Positions 55,907 through 64,000 of a DNA stretch of 64,000 nt are shown here, piece by piece. The stretch covers positions 310,001 to 374,000 of the forward strand of contig NZ_JANTYU010000002.1 in NCBI RefSeq assembly GCF_024806835.1, read 5' to 3'. The notes below the pieces were generated by a model. The model was not told the DNA's origin, did not search any database, and saw only the letters and a list, made by a program, of their open reading frames with translations. How positions within the stretch are numbered: the stretch's first letter is position 1; the number at the start of each line of letters is the position of its first letter. Source of the stretch: Xanthomonas sp. 3793 (GTDB lineage Bacteria > Pseudomonadota > Gammaproteobacteria > Xanthomonadales > Xanthomonadaceae). A program made the translations under genes and the position numbers.

Positions 55907-56778
55907 ACGCATCCGATGCAGTACCGGGCAGCGATCCGATGAGCGAACTGGCGAGCCTGCGCGAGCAGAACCAGGCGCTGCGCGAGGAGTTGGACGAAAC
56001 CAACCAGGGCGTCCTGGCGTTGTACGCCGAACTCGACCAGCAGGCCGAACAGCTGCGCGAGGTATCCGAGCTCAAGAGCCGCTTCCTGTCGTACATGAGC
56101 CACGAGTTCCGTACCCCGCTAGGCTCGATCCTGAGCATTACCCGGCTGCTGGAAGACGGTATGGACGGGCCGCTCAACGACGAGCAACTCAAGCAGGTGC
56201 GCTTTGTCAGCGCATCGGCGCGCGAGCTCACCGAGATGGTGGACGACCTGCTGGACCTGGCCAAGATCGAGGCCGGCCGCATCACCATTTCGCCGGGCTG
56301 GTTCGACCTGATGGACCTGTTTGCGGCGTTGCGCGGCATGTTTCGCCCGCTCACCGACGTGGGCACCACCACCTTGATCTTCGAAGACCCGCCGGTGCTG
56401 CCGATGCTGTACACCGACGACAAAAAGCTGGCCCAGATCCTGCGCAACTTCATTTCCAACGCGCTCAAGTTCACCCCGCAGGGCCATGTGCGCGTCCTGG
56501 CGCAGATGGAAGGCGACGACCACGTGCGCTTCAGCGTGCAGGACACCGGCATCGGGATCGCGCCCGAACTTCACGAGACCTTGTTCGAGGATTTCGTACA
56601 GGTGGACTCGCCGCTGCAGAAGCGCCTGACCGGCACCGGCCTGGGCCTGTCGATCTGCAAGCGGTTCGCCGAACTGCTGGGCGGGCGGGTCGGCATCAAC
56701 AGCGTGGTGGGGCAGGGGTCGGAATTTTTCGTCGTGCTGCCGGTGACCCTGGCAGCGGAGAAGGCACTTGGGCAGTAA
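55903..56778 (+). CDS. Soluble sensor histidine kinase
   Basis: This is a 291-residue kinase with no membrane segment and no recognisable sensor domain. An N-terminal coiled coil (about 15-60, LREQNQALREELDETNQGVL) leads directly into HisKA, with phospho-acceptor His67 in SYMSHEFRTPLGSILSITRL. The ATPase domain shows QILRNFISNALKFTPQG, DTGIGI, and GTGLGLSICKRF. Lacking its own input, it may be switched by the upstream partner-switching proteins. It overlaps its neighbours on both sides. Confidence 0.92.
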   Translation: MNASDAVPGSDPMSELASLREQNQALREELDETNQGVLALYAELDQQAEQLREVSELKSRFLSYMSHEFRTPLGSILSITRLLEDGMDGPLNDEQLKQVRFVSASARELTEMVDDLLDLAKIEAGRITISPGWFDLMDLFAALRGMFRPLTDVGTTTLIFEDPPVLPMLYTDDKKLAQILRNFISNALKFTPQGHVRVLAQMEGDDHVRFSVQDTGIGIAPELHETLFEDFVQVDSPLQKRLTGTGLGLSICKRFAELLGGRVGINSVVGQGSEFFVVLPVTLAAEKALGQ

Positions 56779-58723
56779 GCAGCACATTCTGGTCGTCGAC
56801 GACAACGCGGTGACGCGCTATTCGGTGCGACGTGTGCTCGAGCACCACCGCTTCGTGGTCGAGGAAGCCGGCACCGGCACCGAAGGCCTGGCCAAGCTGG
56901 CAGCGCAGGCGTTCGCGGCGGTGGTGCTGGACGTCAATCTGCCTGACATGAGCGGCTTCGACATCGTGCGCAGCCTGCGCGCCGAGCCGCGCACTGCGTT
57001 GCTGCCGGTGGTGCACGTGTCGGCGGCTTCGATCGCCACCGGCGACATGATCACCGGGCTTGATGCCGGCGCCGATGCCTACCTGATCCACCCGGTGGAT
57101 CCGAACGTGCTGGTCGCCACGCTGCGCACGCTGTTGCGCGCGCGCAATGCCGAAGAAGCGTTGCGGCTCAGCGAGGCACGTTTCCGCGAGATCTTCGAGC
57201 ACATCAGCGCGCCGATCGCAGTGGTCGATGCCGCCTTGCACACGCATGAACTCAACGCGGCGTTCCAGCGCCTGATCGGCGATGCCACGCCGGGTGAAGC
57301 GATCCACGCTGCGGGGCTGGATCAGACGGCCACCGTGCAGGCGCTGACCGGCGCACTGGCGCAGCGCGAGCGCTGGAGCGGCACGCTGTCGATCCTGCGC
57401 GATGGCAAGCTGTGCGAAACCGAATGGCGGGTGTCGCCGTACCGCGAGCCGGACCTGGGCCTGCTGATGGTGGAGGACGTCACCGAGCGGCGCCTGCGCG
57501 AGCGCGAGCAGCGTCAGGAACTGGATACCGCCACCACCGAGCTGGCGCACCAGATCGCCGAGCGCCAGCGCACCGAAATCCAGCTGTTGCAGGCGCAAAA
57601 GATGGAAGCGCTGGGCAAGCTCACCGGCGGCATCGCGCACGACTTCAACAACCTGCTGACCAGCATCATTTCCGGCCTGGACATGATCCAGCTGGCGGTG
57701 GAATCCAACCGCATCGAGCGCGTGCCGCGCCTGGCCGAAATTGCCACCGGCTCGGCGCATCGGGCAGCGGCGCTGACCCAGCGCATGCTCGCGTTTGCGC
57801 GCAAGCAATCGCTGGATGCGCAGCCGTTCGACGTCAATCTGCGCGTGCGCTCGCTGGAAGACATGCTGCAACGCTCGATCGGGGAGAACATCGCCCTGGA
57901 GCTGGAGCTTGCCGATGCCTCGCTGGTGGCGGTTGCCGATGCCAACCAGCTCGAGAACGTGGTGCTCAACCTGGTGATCAATGCCCGCGATGCATTACGC
58001 GGGCATGGCACCATCTGCGTGCAGACCGCCGCCTACGTCGCGCTCAACGACCCGGAACTGGACGATGGAGAGTATGTCGCGGTCAATGTGATCGACAACG
58101 GCAGCGGCATCGAGCCGGCCATCCTCAATCAGGTGTTCGAGCCGTTTTTCACCACCAAACCCATCGGCGAAGGCACCGGCCTGGGGTTGTCGATGACCTA
58201 CGGCTTTGCACGCCAGTCCGGAGGTACCGCGCGCATCACCAGCCAGATCGGCCAGGGCACCACGGTGACGTTGCTGCTGCCGCGCGGGCTGTCGGCGAGC
58301 GAGGTGCCGCCGGCACCGTCGCCGACGACGCAACGCGCGCGCAACGCGCGCATCCTGCTGGTGGACGACACCGACGTGGTGCGCATGATGGTCAGCGAGG
58401 TGCTCAGCGACGCCGGATATCAGGTGATCGAAGCCGAAGACGCCATCGGCGCGCTGGAGCAGTTGCGCACCGATCTGCAGATCGACCTGGTGGTGTCCGA
58501 TGTCGGCCTGCCGGGCATGAACGGGCGCGACATGGCCGATGTGGCGCGTACGCTGCTTCCGGGGCTGCCGATCCTGTTCATCACCGGCTACGCCGAAAAC
58601 GCGGTCACACGGCAGGAATTTCTGGCCGACGGCATGGCCTTGCTGCCCAAGCCCTTCAGCCTCAACGATTTGCTCAATACCGTCGGGCAGATGCTCGACA
58701 GCAGCGTGCTGGCGCGCGCTTAG
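56768..58723 (+). CDS. Hybrid histidine kinase with two receiver domains
   Basis: This is a 651-residue cytoplasmic protein: receiver (about 5-125, HILVVDDNAVTRYS and AVVLDVNLPDMSGFD), PAS-like domain (about 140-250), HisKA with LGKLTGGIAHDFNNLLTSI, HATPase (VVLNLVINARDALRG, DNGSGIEP, GTGLGLSMTYGFARQS), and a C-terminal receiver (about 525-645, ARILLVDDTDVVRMM and VSDVGLPGMNGRD). The start is a TTG at 56768, 11 bases inside the preceding gene. The N-terminal receiver could accept phosphate from the upstream kinase. The operon ends here, and no DNA-binding output is encoded. Confidence 0.92.
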   Translation: MGSKQHILVVDDNAVTRYSVRRVLEHHRFVVEEAGTGTEGLAKLAAQAFAAVVLDVNLPDMSGFDIVRSLRAEPRTALLPVVHVSAASIATGDMITGLDAGADAYLIHPVDPNVLVATLRTLLRARNAEEALRLSEARFREIFEHISAPIAVVDAALHTHELNAAFQRLIGDATPGEAIHAAGLDQTATVQALTGALAQRERWSGTLSILRDGKLCETEWRVSPYREPDLGLLMVEDVTERRLREREQRQELDTATTELAHQIAERQRTEIQLLQAQKMEALGKLTGGIAHDFNNLLTSIISGLDMIQLAVESNRIERVPRLAEIATGSAHRAAALTQRMLAFARKQSLDAQPFDVNLRVRSLEDMLQRSIGENIALELELADASLVAVADANQLENVVLNLVINARDALRGHGTICVQTAAYVALNDPELDDGEYVAVNVIDNGSGIEPAILNQVFEPFFTTKPIGEGTGLGLSMTYGFARQSGGTARITSQIGQGTTVTLLLPRGLSASEVPPAPSPTTQRARNARILLVDDTDVVRMMVSEVLSDAGYQVIEAEDAIGALEQLRTDLQIDLVVSDVGLPGMNGRDMADVARTLLPGLPILFITGYAENAVTRQEFLADGMALLPKPFSLNDLLNTVGQMLDSSVLARA

Positions 58724-58771
58724 GAAGCATTGGTTCGATTGCCCGGCAGTGCGGTGTACGCGCGCCGGCAG

Positions 58772-60439
58772 TCAACGCGAGTACGCGTACGGCCCGAACG
58801 TGGCGCCCAGAAAACCGCCGGCCGTCTCGGTGCTGAGCAGCAGGGCGTCGCCCTGTTCGAGCAGCGTCTGCCACTGACCGTTGCCTACCGCGAAATCCAC
58901 ATGCACGCGCGCGCCGTCCAGCGCAAAGCGCAGCTGCACCGGTTGGGTCGCATCGGGCAGCGGCGCACGTGCCAGCACGGTGCCGGTGCCGGGGTCCTGC
59001 AGGCCTGCGCGGCGATACAACACGACAGCGGCGCCGGCCTCGTCGCGCACCAGCATGGCCGCCAGGAAGTGGCTTTCCTTGGCCACCATCGCAAGGCCTG
59101 CCTGCTCGCCGATTGCCAGCGCGCTGCCATCGACAGTGGCCGCCAGCGTGGCGTGGTGATGCTGCAGGCGATGGCCCAGATACGCGGGTTGACCGCGGCC
59201 GATATCGCCCAGCGCCACCTGCGAGGGGGTGATGCGCAGACCCTGCGGGCCGGGCAGGTACCACGGCTGGGTAGGCGGGTGGAAGGTCATCCATTGCATC
59301 GGCACGCGCGCCTGTTGAAAGCGCTCGCTCCATTGCATCGGGCCGCTGGTGGGCAGGGCCTGGGTGCCGGTAGGCAGTGCGGAGCGCGTGGCGATCGGCG
59401 GCACGGCGCTGCCATGCGGCAATACCTGCGGCCAGCCGTCGCGCCATTGCACCGGCAATAGAAAGGTTTCGCGGCCAAGCGCGTAGTGGTTGCCCTGATA
59501 CGGGCGTGTGCCCAGGAACACCGCCCACCACGTGCCGTCCTGGAGCTCGACGAACTGTGCATGCCCGGTCGAGGTGATCGGTGCGCTGCGGCTCGGGTCC
59601 AGGTCGCGCTGGGTCAGTACCGGGTTACCGCTCCAGGGCTCGTAGGGGCCGGTGATCTGGCGGCTGCGGTAGATCATCTGCGCATGCTGCTCGCCGGTGC
59701 CGCCTTCGGCTGCGGTGAGGTAATAGTAGCCGTCGCGGCGGAATAGATGCGGGCCCTCGATATGTTCGGGATTGGTGGCCGGTTGAAAGCCCGAGTCCAC
59801 GATCACCTGACGTGTGCCGACCAGCGTCATGCGGGTCAGATCCAGCTGCTGCAGCCAGATGGCGCGGTGTCCGTCGTAGCGCAGCTTGCCGGCCGGCACG
59901 TCGTTGTTGACCAGCCAGGCGCTGCCGTCGTCGTCGAAGAACAGCGACGGGTCGATGCCCTTGGCGTCGAGCCAGATCGGGTCGGACCACGGACCGGCCG
60001 GATCGGTGGCGGTGATCAGGAAGTTGCCGCCGTCGCAGTAGAAACAGGTGTTGGCAATGTAGAAGGTGCCGTCGTGGTGGCTGATGCTGGCGGCGAACAG
60101 GCCGCGGGTCAGCTCGTCGCGGCCGTAGTCGATCTGGTCGGGGCGATCGATCGCATTGCCGATCTGGGTCCAGTGCACCAGGTCGCTGCTCTTGAACACC
60201 GGCAGGCCGGGAAAGTAGCCGAACGTGGAGTTGACCAGATAGAAGTCGTCGCCGACCCGGACCGCGGACGGGTCCGGATAAAACCCGGCCAGCACCGGAT
60301 TGCGGTACTGCGTCTCGGTCGGCAACGCGCCGCCGTCATCGCCCTGGTAATCCACCTGGGTGATCAGCGCGCTGCCGGCATGGGCCAGCTGGCAACTCAC
60401 GGCGGCCATCAGGCCCAGTATCCATCCGACTCGTTTCAC
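58772..60439 (-). CDS. Secreted GH43 glycoside hydrolase
   Basis: This 555-residue exported enzyme is probably a beta-xylosidase or alpha-L-arabinofuranosidase acting on plant hemicellulose. It starts at a GTG at 60439 with a signal peptide (MKRVGWILGLMAAVSCQLAH, then A). GGGGAA precedes the start. The five-bladed propeller domain has the general base Asp in NPVLAGFYPDPSAVRVGDDF, the pKa-modulating Asp in AKGIDPSLFFDDDG, and the general acid Glu in HIEGPHLFRRDGYYYL. A C-terminal beta-sandwich domain (about 370-555) follows. It is divergent from a TonB-dependent receptor, an arrangement suggesting joint carbohydrate scavenging. Confidence 0.9.
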   Translation of the reverse strand: MKRVGWILGLMAAVSCQLAHAGSALITQVDYQGDDGGALPTETQYRNPVLAGFYPDPSAVRVGDDFYLVNSTFGYFPGLPVFKSSDLVHWTQIGNAIDRPDQIDYGRDELTRGLFAASISHHDGTFYIANTCFYCDGGNFLITATDPAGPWSDPIWLDAKGIDPSLFFDDDGSAWLVNNDVPAGKLRYDGHRAIWLQQLDLTRMTLVGTRQVIVDSGFQPATNPEHIEGPHLFRRDGYYYLTAAEGGTGEQHAQMIYRSRQITGPYEPWSGNPVLTQRDLDPSRSAPITSTGHAQFVELQDGTWWAVFLGTRPYQGNHYALGRETFLLPVQWRDGWPQVLPHGSAVPPIATRSALPTGTQALPTSGPMQWSERFQQARVPMQWMTFHPPTQPWYLPGPQGLRITPSQVALGDIGRGQPAYLGHRLQHHHATLAATVDGSALAIGEQAGLAMVAKESHFLAAMLVRDEAGAAVVLYRRAGLQDPGTGTVLARAPLPDATQPVQLRFALDGARVHVDFAVGNGQWQTLLEQGDALLLSTETAGGFLGATFGPYAYSR

Positions 60440-60511
60440 GACAGGTTCCCCGATACGCGTCCACTGGCCTGGCGCCAGCCTCGCGGCAGCATGACAGCTC
60501 TGCGCCTGGCA

Positions 60512-60534
60512 CGGCATGACGTTTTGCCATGCCG
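60512..60534. promoter_or_regulatory. Inverted repeat between GH43 and the TonB receptor
   Basis: CGGCATG and CATGCCG are separated by nine bases in the 271-bp divergent region. It may be a shared operator. I could not match it to a known carbohydrate regulator site. Confidence 0.4.
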
Positions 60535-60710
60535 CAGGCGCGTGCTGGCATGGCTGTGCGCAACGCAGCCTCTGGGCGCGGATCGGTGCGCCTGCCACTT
60601 CGCTGCAACATTGCTGACATATCGTGCGCGCGGCGCCATGCTGCGCCTCCTGCTGGCAGGCCCGTGCCGCACGGACTCATCTTCGCGTCTTCATCCAAGG
60701 ATCAACCCGC

Positions 60711-63071
60711 ATGTCGTTGTACTCGTCTGTCTCTCCGTCGCTGACGTCCGCTGTTGCGCATCTGTATGCACGTGCACCGCAACGCACGCCGCTGGCACGC
60801 GCCTGCGCCGGTCTGCTGCTCGCTTCGATGGCCGCTGCCGCATCGGCCCAGCAGGCGCCGGCCAGCCAGGGCGAGGGCAGCCCCACCGCGCTGGACGCGG
60901 TCACCGTCACCGCCGAGCACCGCGAGCAGAACCTGCAGGAGGTGCCGGTGTCGGTGGGCGTGGTGCAGGGCGCGGCGATGCGGCAGTACACCGCCGGCGG
61001 CGACGACACCTTGCTGGCGCTGTCCGGCCGCGTGCCGGGCTTCTACGCCGAGACCACCACTGGGCGCATCTTTCCGCGCTTCTATATCCGCGGCCTGGGC
61101 AACATCGACTTCTATCTCGGCGCGTCGCAGCCGGTGTCCATCATCCAGGACGACGTGGTGCTGGAGCACGTGGTGCTCAAGTCCAACCCCGTCTACGACG
61201 TGGATCAGGTCGAAGTGCTGCGCGGCCCGCAGGGCACCCTGTTCGGCCGCAACACCACCGCCGGCATCGTCAAGTTCGACACGGTCAAGCCGGGCGACAC
61301 CTATACCGGTCGCGTCGATGCCAGCTACGGCAGCTACAACACCATGTCGCTGGACGGCGGCTTTGGCGGGCCGATCAACGATGTGCTGTCGTTCCGCGTG
61401 TCGGCCCTGTACCAGCACCGCGACGACTGGGTGGACAATACCTTTGCCGGCAGCAGCGCCGATGGCACGCGCACCCCGCGCAAGGACACGATGGGCGGCT
61501 ACAACGACCGCAATGCGCGCCTGCAGGTGCTGCTCAAGCCCAACGATGCGTTCTCGCTGCTGGGCTCGGTGCACACCCGCGACTACGACGGCACCTCCAC
61601 GTTGTTCCTGCGCAATGCAGTGACGCGCGGCAGCGACAAGGTCGACGTGCCGCGCGACCGCGTGGCCTACGACGAGGCCAACAACAACCCGCAGGCCTAC
61701 AAGACCGATGGCGGCTCGATCAAGGCGATCTACGACTTCGGCGGCGTGTCGCTGACCTCCATCACCGCCTACGAAACCACCTCCGGCTACAGCCGTGGCG
61801 ATACCGATGGCGGCGCGGCGGCCAATTACCCGGTCAACGGCGTGCCGAACGGCTTCGGCCAGTCGATGGGGCAGATCCGCGACCTGGATCAATACACCCA
61901 GGAGCTGCGTCTGGCCAGCGAAGGCGACGACGCACTGCAATGGCAAGTGGGCGCGTTCTACTTCGATGGCCGCGACACCACCGACTTCTATCAGCGTGCG
62001 TATTTCCTGCGCACCGCCGCGCGCAACCCCAACAACTGGGTGCGGCTGCGTAACACCAATACCTCATGGGCCGGCTTCGGTCAGCTCAGCTACAAGGCCA
62101 CCGATGCGCTCACCTTGACCGCCGGTCTGCGCCAGACCAAGGACAGCAAGGAGACCTGCCTGCTCAAGACCGCCGATACCGCCGCCGGTGCGGTGACCTA
62201 TCGCGGCCGTCGCGATGTGCGCATGTCCGACACCCAGCCCAGCTGGGACCTGAGCGCGATGTATGAACTCAACCCGGACCTGAGCGTGTATGCACGCGTG
62301 GCACGCGGTTTCCGCGGCCCCACCATCCAGGGCCGCAGCGCGGTGTTCAATTCGGACTTCACCACCGCCGATTCGGAAACCATCCTGTCCTGGGAAGCCG
62401 GCATCAAGAGCAGCCTGTTCGACAACCGGCTGCGCCTGAATGTCAGCGGCTTCACCTACACCGTCGACGACATCCAGCTCAACGGCAACGATTCGGACGG
62501 CAACGGCGTGCTGTTCAATGCCGACAAGGCCAAGGCCTACGGTCTGGAAGCGGACCTGGACTGGCGCCCGATCTCCAACCTGTCGCTGACCGCCGGCCTG
62601 AGCCTGCTGCACAGCGAAATCCAGGACAGGCGCGTGTTTGCGCAGGCCTGCGCGCTCAATGGCGTGGTGGTGTGCACGGTCAACGACCCGACCATCCGCG
62701 TCGGTGCCAACACCTTTGCGCAGATCGACGGCAACCCGCTGCCCAACGCGCCCAAGTACAACCTCAACCTGGCCGCGCGCTACGACATCCCGATGGGCAA
62801 CGATGGCGCGTTCTTCGTTTCCACCGACTGGAACAAGCAGGGCGAAACCAGCTTCGTGCTGTACGACTCCACCGAGTTCCGCGCCGACGGCAACTTCGAA
62901 GGCGGCCTCAAGCTGGGCTACACCGGTGGTTATGGCGCGTGGGAAGTGGCGGCATTCGCGCGCAACATCACCAACGAAAAGAACGTCAAGGGTGTGATCG
63001 AAAACTACATGGCGGCGGTCTATAACGAGCCGCGCATCGTGGGCGTGTCGGTCAACGTCAACTGGCAGTAA
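60711..63071 (+). CDS. TonB-dependent outer-membrane receptor
   Basis: This is a 786-residue outer-membrane transporter. The signal peptide is atypically long (about 47 residues, with hydrophobic core ARACAGLLLASMAAAASA before QQAP). The plug domain includes ALDAVTVTAEHREQNLQEVP, YIRGLGNIDFYLGASQP and VEVLRGPQGTLFGRNTTAGI. The C-terminal 22-strand barrel ends in PRIVGVSVNVNWQ, with a terminal aromatic segment. AAGGA lies before the ATG. The ligand is unknown. The neighbouring GH43 enzyme favours an oligosaccharide, but siderophore uptake cannot be excluded. Confidence 0.92.
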   Translation: MSLYSSVSPSLTSAVAHLYARAPQRTPLARACAGLLLASMAAAASAQQAPASQGEGSPTALDAVTVTAEHREQNLQEVPVSVGVVQGAAMRQYTAGGDDTLLALSGRVPGFYAETTTGRIFPRFYIRGLGNIDFYLGASQPVSIIQDDVVLEHVVLKSNPVYDVDQVEVLRGPQGTLFGRNTTAGIVKFDTVKPGDTYTGRVDASYGSYNTMSLDGGFGGPINDVLSFRVSALYQHRDDWVDNTFAGSSADGTRTPRKDTMGGYNDRNARLQVLLKPNDAFSLLGSVHTRDYDGTSTLFLRNAVTRGSDKVDVPRDRVAYDEANNNPQAYKTDGGSIKAIYDFGGVSLTSITAYETTSGYSRGDTDGGAAANYPVNGVPNGFGQSMGQIRDLDQYTQELRLASEGDDALQWQVGAFYFDGRDTTDFYQRAYFLRTAARNPNNWVRLRNTNTSWAGFGQLSYKATDALTLTAGLRQTKDSKETCLLKTADTAAGAVTYRGRRDVRMSDTQPSWDLSAMYELNPDLSVYARVARGFRGPTIQGRSAVFNSDFTTADSETILSWEAGIKSSLFDNRLRLNVSGFTYTVDDIQLNGNDSDGNGVLFNADKAKAYGLEADLDWRPISNLSLTAGLSLLHSEIQDRRVFAQACALNGVVVCTVNDPTIRVGANTFAQIDGNPLPNAPKYNLNLAARYDIPMGNDGAFFVSTDWNKQGETSFVLYDSTEFRADGNFEGGLKLGYTGGYGAWEVAAFARNITNEKNVKGVIENYMAAVYNEPRIVGVSVNVNWQ

Positions 63072-63129
63072 CGCCTGCCTGGGGCAAGGCCGCGGCGCAG
63101 CCCTCGCGGCCCTGTCCGATGTGTCAGCC

Positions 63130-63159
63130 AAGCCAGCGGCGTGGATGCGCCGCTGGCTT
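63130..63159. terminator. Hairpin terminator between convergent genes
   Basis: The stem AAGCCAGCGGCG/CGCCGCTGGCTT with a six-base loop lies between the ends of the TonB receptor and trxC genes. The following T run is short (TTTG), so termination may be partial. Confidence 0.6.
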
Positions 63160-63166
63160 TGTCATC

Positions 63167-63613
63167 TCAGCCTTGGCTCAGGACCGAGCGCACCCAGCTG
63201 ACGATCTGCGCGCTGCTCACCGCGCCGGAATGACGGCCGATCTCATGTCCACCGCGGATGACCAGCAGGGTCGGGATGCTGCGGATGCCAAAGCGCGTGC
63301 CCAGCGCCGGATGCAGATCGGTATCCACCTTGGCCAGCCGCACCTGCGGCTCCAGCGTCGCGGCAGCGGCCGCAAACTGCGGTGCCATGCTCAGGCACGG
63401 CGCGCACCACGGTGCCCAGAAATCCACCACCAGCGGGAGCGCGCTGCGCACGGCGTGCTTGTCGAAATCTGCCGCCGACAACGCCACCGGTGACCCCAGA
63501 AACAACGGCCGATGGCAACTGCCACAGTTGGGCGCATCGTGCAGGCGTGCGTGCGCCACGCGGTTCATGGCAGCGCAGTTCGGGCAGGCGATCAGAAGCG
63601 GTGCGTCGGTCAT
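63167..63613 (-). CDS. trxC: Thioredoxin 2
   Basis: This is a 148-residue zinc-containing thioredoxin. The N-terminal zinc motif is ACPNCAAMNRV and NCGSCHRPLF (CxxC pairs, residues about 10-33), which separates TrxC from TrxA. The thioredoxin fold carries FWAPWCAPCLSMAPQFAA, with the redox pair CAPC instead of the more usual CGPC. It ends with SIPTLLVIRGGHEIGRHSGA. It reduces disulphides in the cytoplasm and is often oxidative-stress controlled. It is transcribed alone. Confidence 0.94.
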   Translation of the reverse strand: MTDAPLLIACPNCAAMNRVAHARLHDAPNCGSCHRPLFLGSPVALSAADFDKHAVRSALPLVVDFWAPWCAPCLSMAPQFAAAAATLEPQVRLAKVDTDLHPALGTRFGIRSIPTLLVIRGGHEIGRHSGAVSSAQIVSWVRSVLSQG

Positions 63614-63732
63614 GCGTATGGTCTCCGATGGGCAGGCAGCGCGTCGCTACGCCAGACATCGCCGGCGGCGATTGCGGCTGCATGCCACCAGTGTAGCGGC
63701 CGCGGCCGACGCTGCTGGGCCCGCAGACCGGT

Positions 63733-63755
63733 GGCCGCACCAACGGCGTGCGGCC
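63733..63755. other. Hairpin between trxC and the DUF1428 gene
   Basis: GGCCGCAC and GTGCGGCC pair around seven bases, 38 bp beyond the stop of the DUF1428 gene on the minus strand. It is possibly a weak terminator for that gene. Confidence 0.45.
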
Positions 63756-63792
63756 GCCATGCGATCGCGCGTGCAGACGCGCGCTGCCTCGC

Positions 63793-64000
63793 TCAGGCCG
63801 ATTGCCCAAGGGTCACGATCGGGACAAAGCCGCCGTAGATCATGCGTTTGCCGTCGAAGGGCATCGGGTTGACCGACGGGTCCATGCGCGGGTCCTCCAT
63901 CATCTTGCGCATGCCGGCATCGCGGGTGGCCTTGTCCGGCCATTCAATCCAAGAAAACACCACGATCTCGTCGTCGCTGGCATCGACCGCGCGCTGGAAG
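63793..64000 (-). CDS. DUF1428 family protein, C-terminal part
   Basis: This is the last 69 residues of a DUF1428 (YbaA-like) protein; the N-terminus lies beyond the right edge. The visible segment includes DEIVVFSWIEWPDKATRDAG, MRKMMEDPRMDPSVNPMPFD and GKRMIYGGFVPIVTLG, which are the conserved end of this family of ferredoxin-like-fold proteins. No function is established. Confidence 0.88.
   Translation of the reverse strand, partial: FQRAVDASDDEIVVFSWIEWPDKATRDAGMRKMMEDPRMDPSVNPMPFDGKRMIYGGFVPIVTLGQSA

Overview
The window looks like a stretch of Xanthomonas core chromosome. The strongest evidence is the divergent hrpG-hrpX pair (43717-46759), the master regulators of type III secretion in this genus. 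Xanthomonadaceae-like versions of housekeeping proteins, high GC content and a dispersed GGGATTC/GGGAATC short repeat agree with this. I cannot assign a species. No insertion sequence, prophage, integrase, CRISPR array or rRNA operon was seen. One tRNA gene is present.

Layout. 1-1663: division-site genes minD (partial) and minC behind a GNAT acetyltransferase. 1904-3739: NarL-type two-component pair. 4159-6483: SRPBCC membrane protein, DUF423 protein, AlkA-like glycosylase. 6590-11125 (minus): secreted FAD-linked lactone oxidase, then a tightly overlapping group of six genes (SPFH protein, small membrane protein, Arc-like ribbon-helix-helix protein, unrecognised 59-residue ORF, PH-domain membrane protein, VanY-like peptidase). 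It diverges from purT across an inverted repeat. 12710-18221: secreted EEP-family lipoprotein, leucyltransferase bpt, EF-hand protein, ECF sigma factor with its own membrane domain, DUF2007-like protein. 18452-23799: acyl-CoA enzymes and uvrA.

24092-34307 is classic housekeeping: rplU-rpmA-obgE, rpsT, murJ-ribF-ileS-lspA-ispH and tRNA-Thr(CGU). 34664-38563 is cyoABCD, encoding a bo3-type quinol oxidase. Then come an M61 peptidase, radA (behind nine copies of a 7-bp repeat), a DUF805 protein and the hrpG/hrpX locus. Downstream of hrpX sits an Hsp90-like ATPase with a TPR protein 24 bp after it, then an Old Yellow Enzyme.

53307-58723 is a six-gene signalling operon: RsbR, RsbS and RsbT stressosome components, a fused RsbT/RsbW-type ATPase plus PP2C phosphatase, a soluble histidine kinase and a double-receiver hybrid kinase. 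It lacks any sigma-B and appears to end in two-component signalling. 58772-63071 is a divergent GH43 glycosidase and TonB-dependent receptor, followed by trxC and the end of a DUF1428 gene.

The least explained parts are the SPFH/Arc/PH operon, the Hsp90-TPR pair, the stressosome-to-kinase operon, the membrane-fused sigma factor with its coupled small protein, and the structured 800-bp hrpG-hrpX intergenic region.
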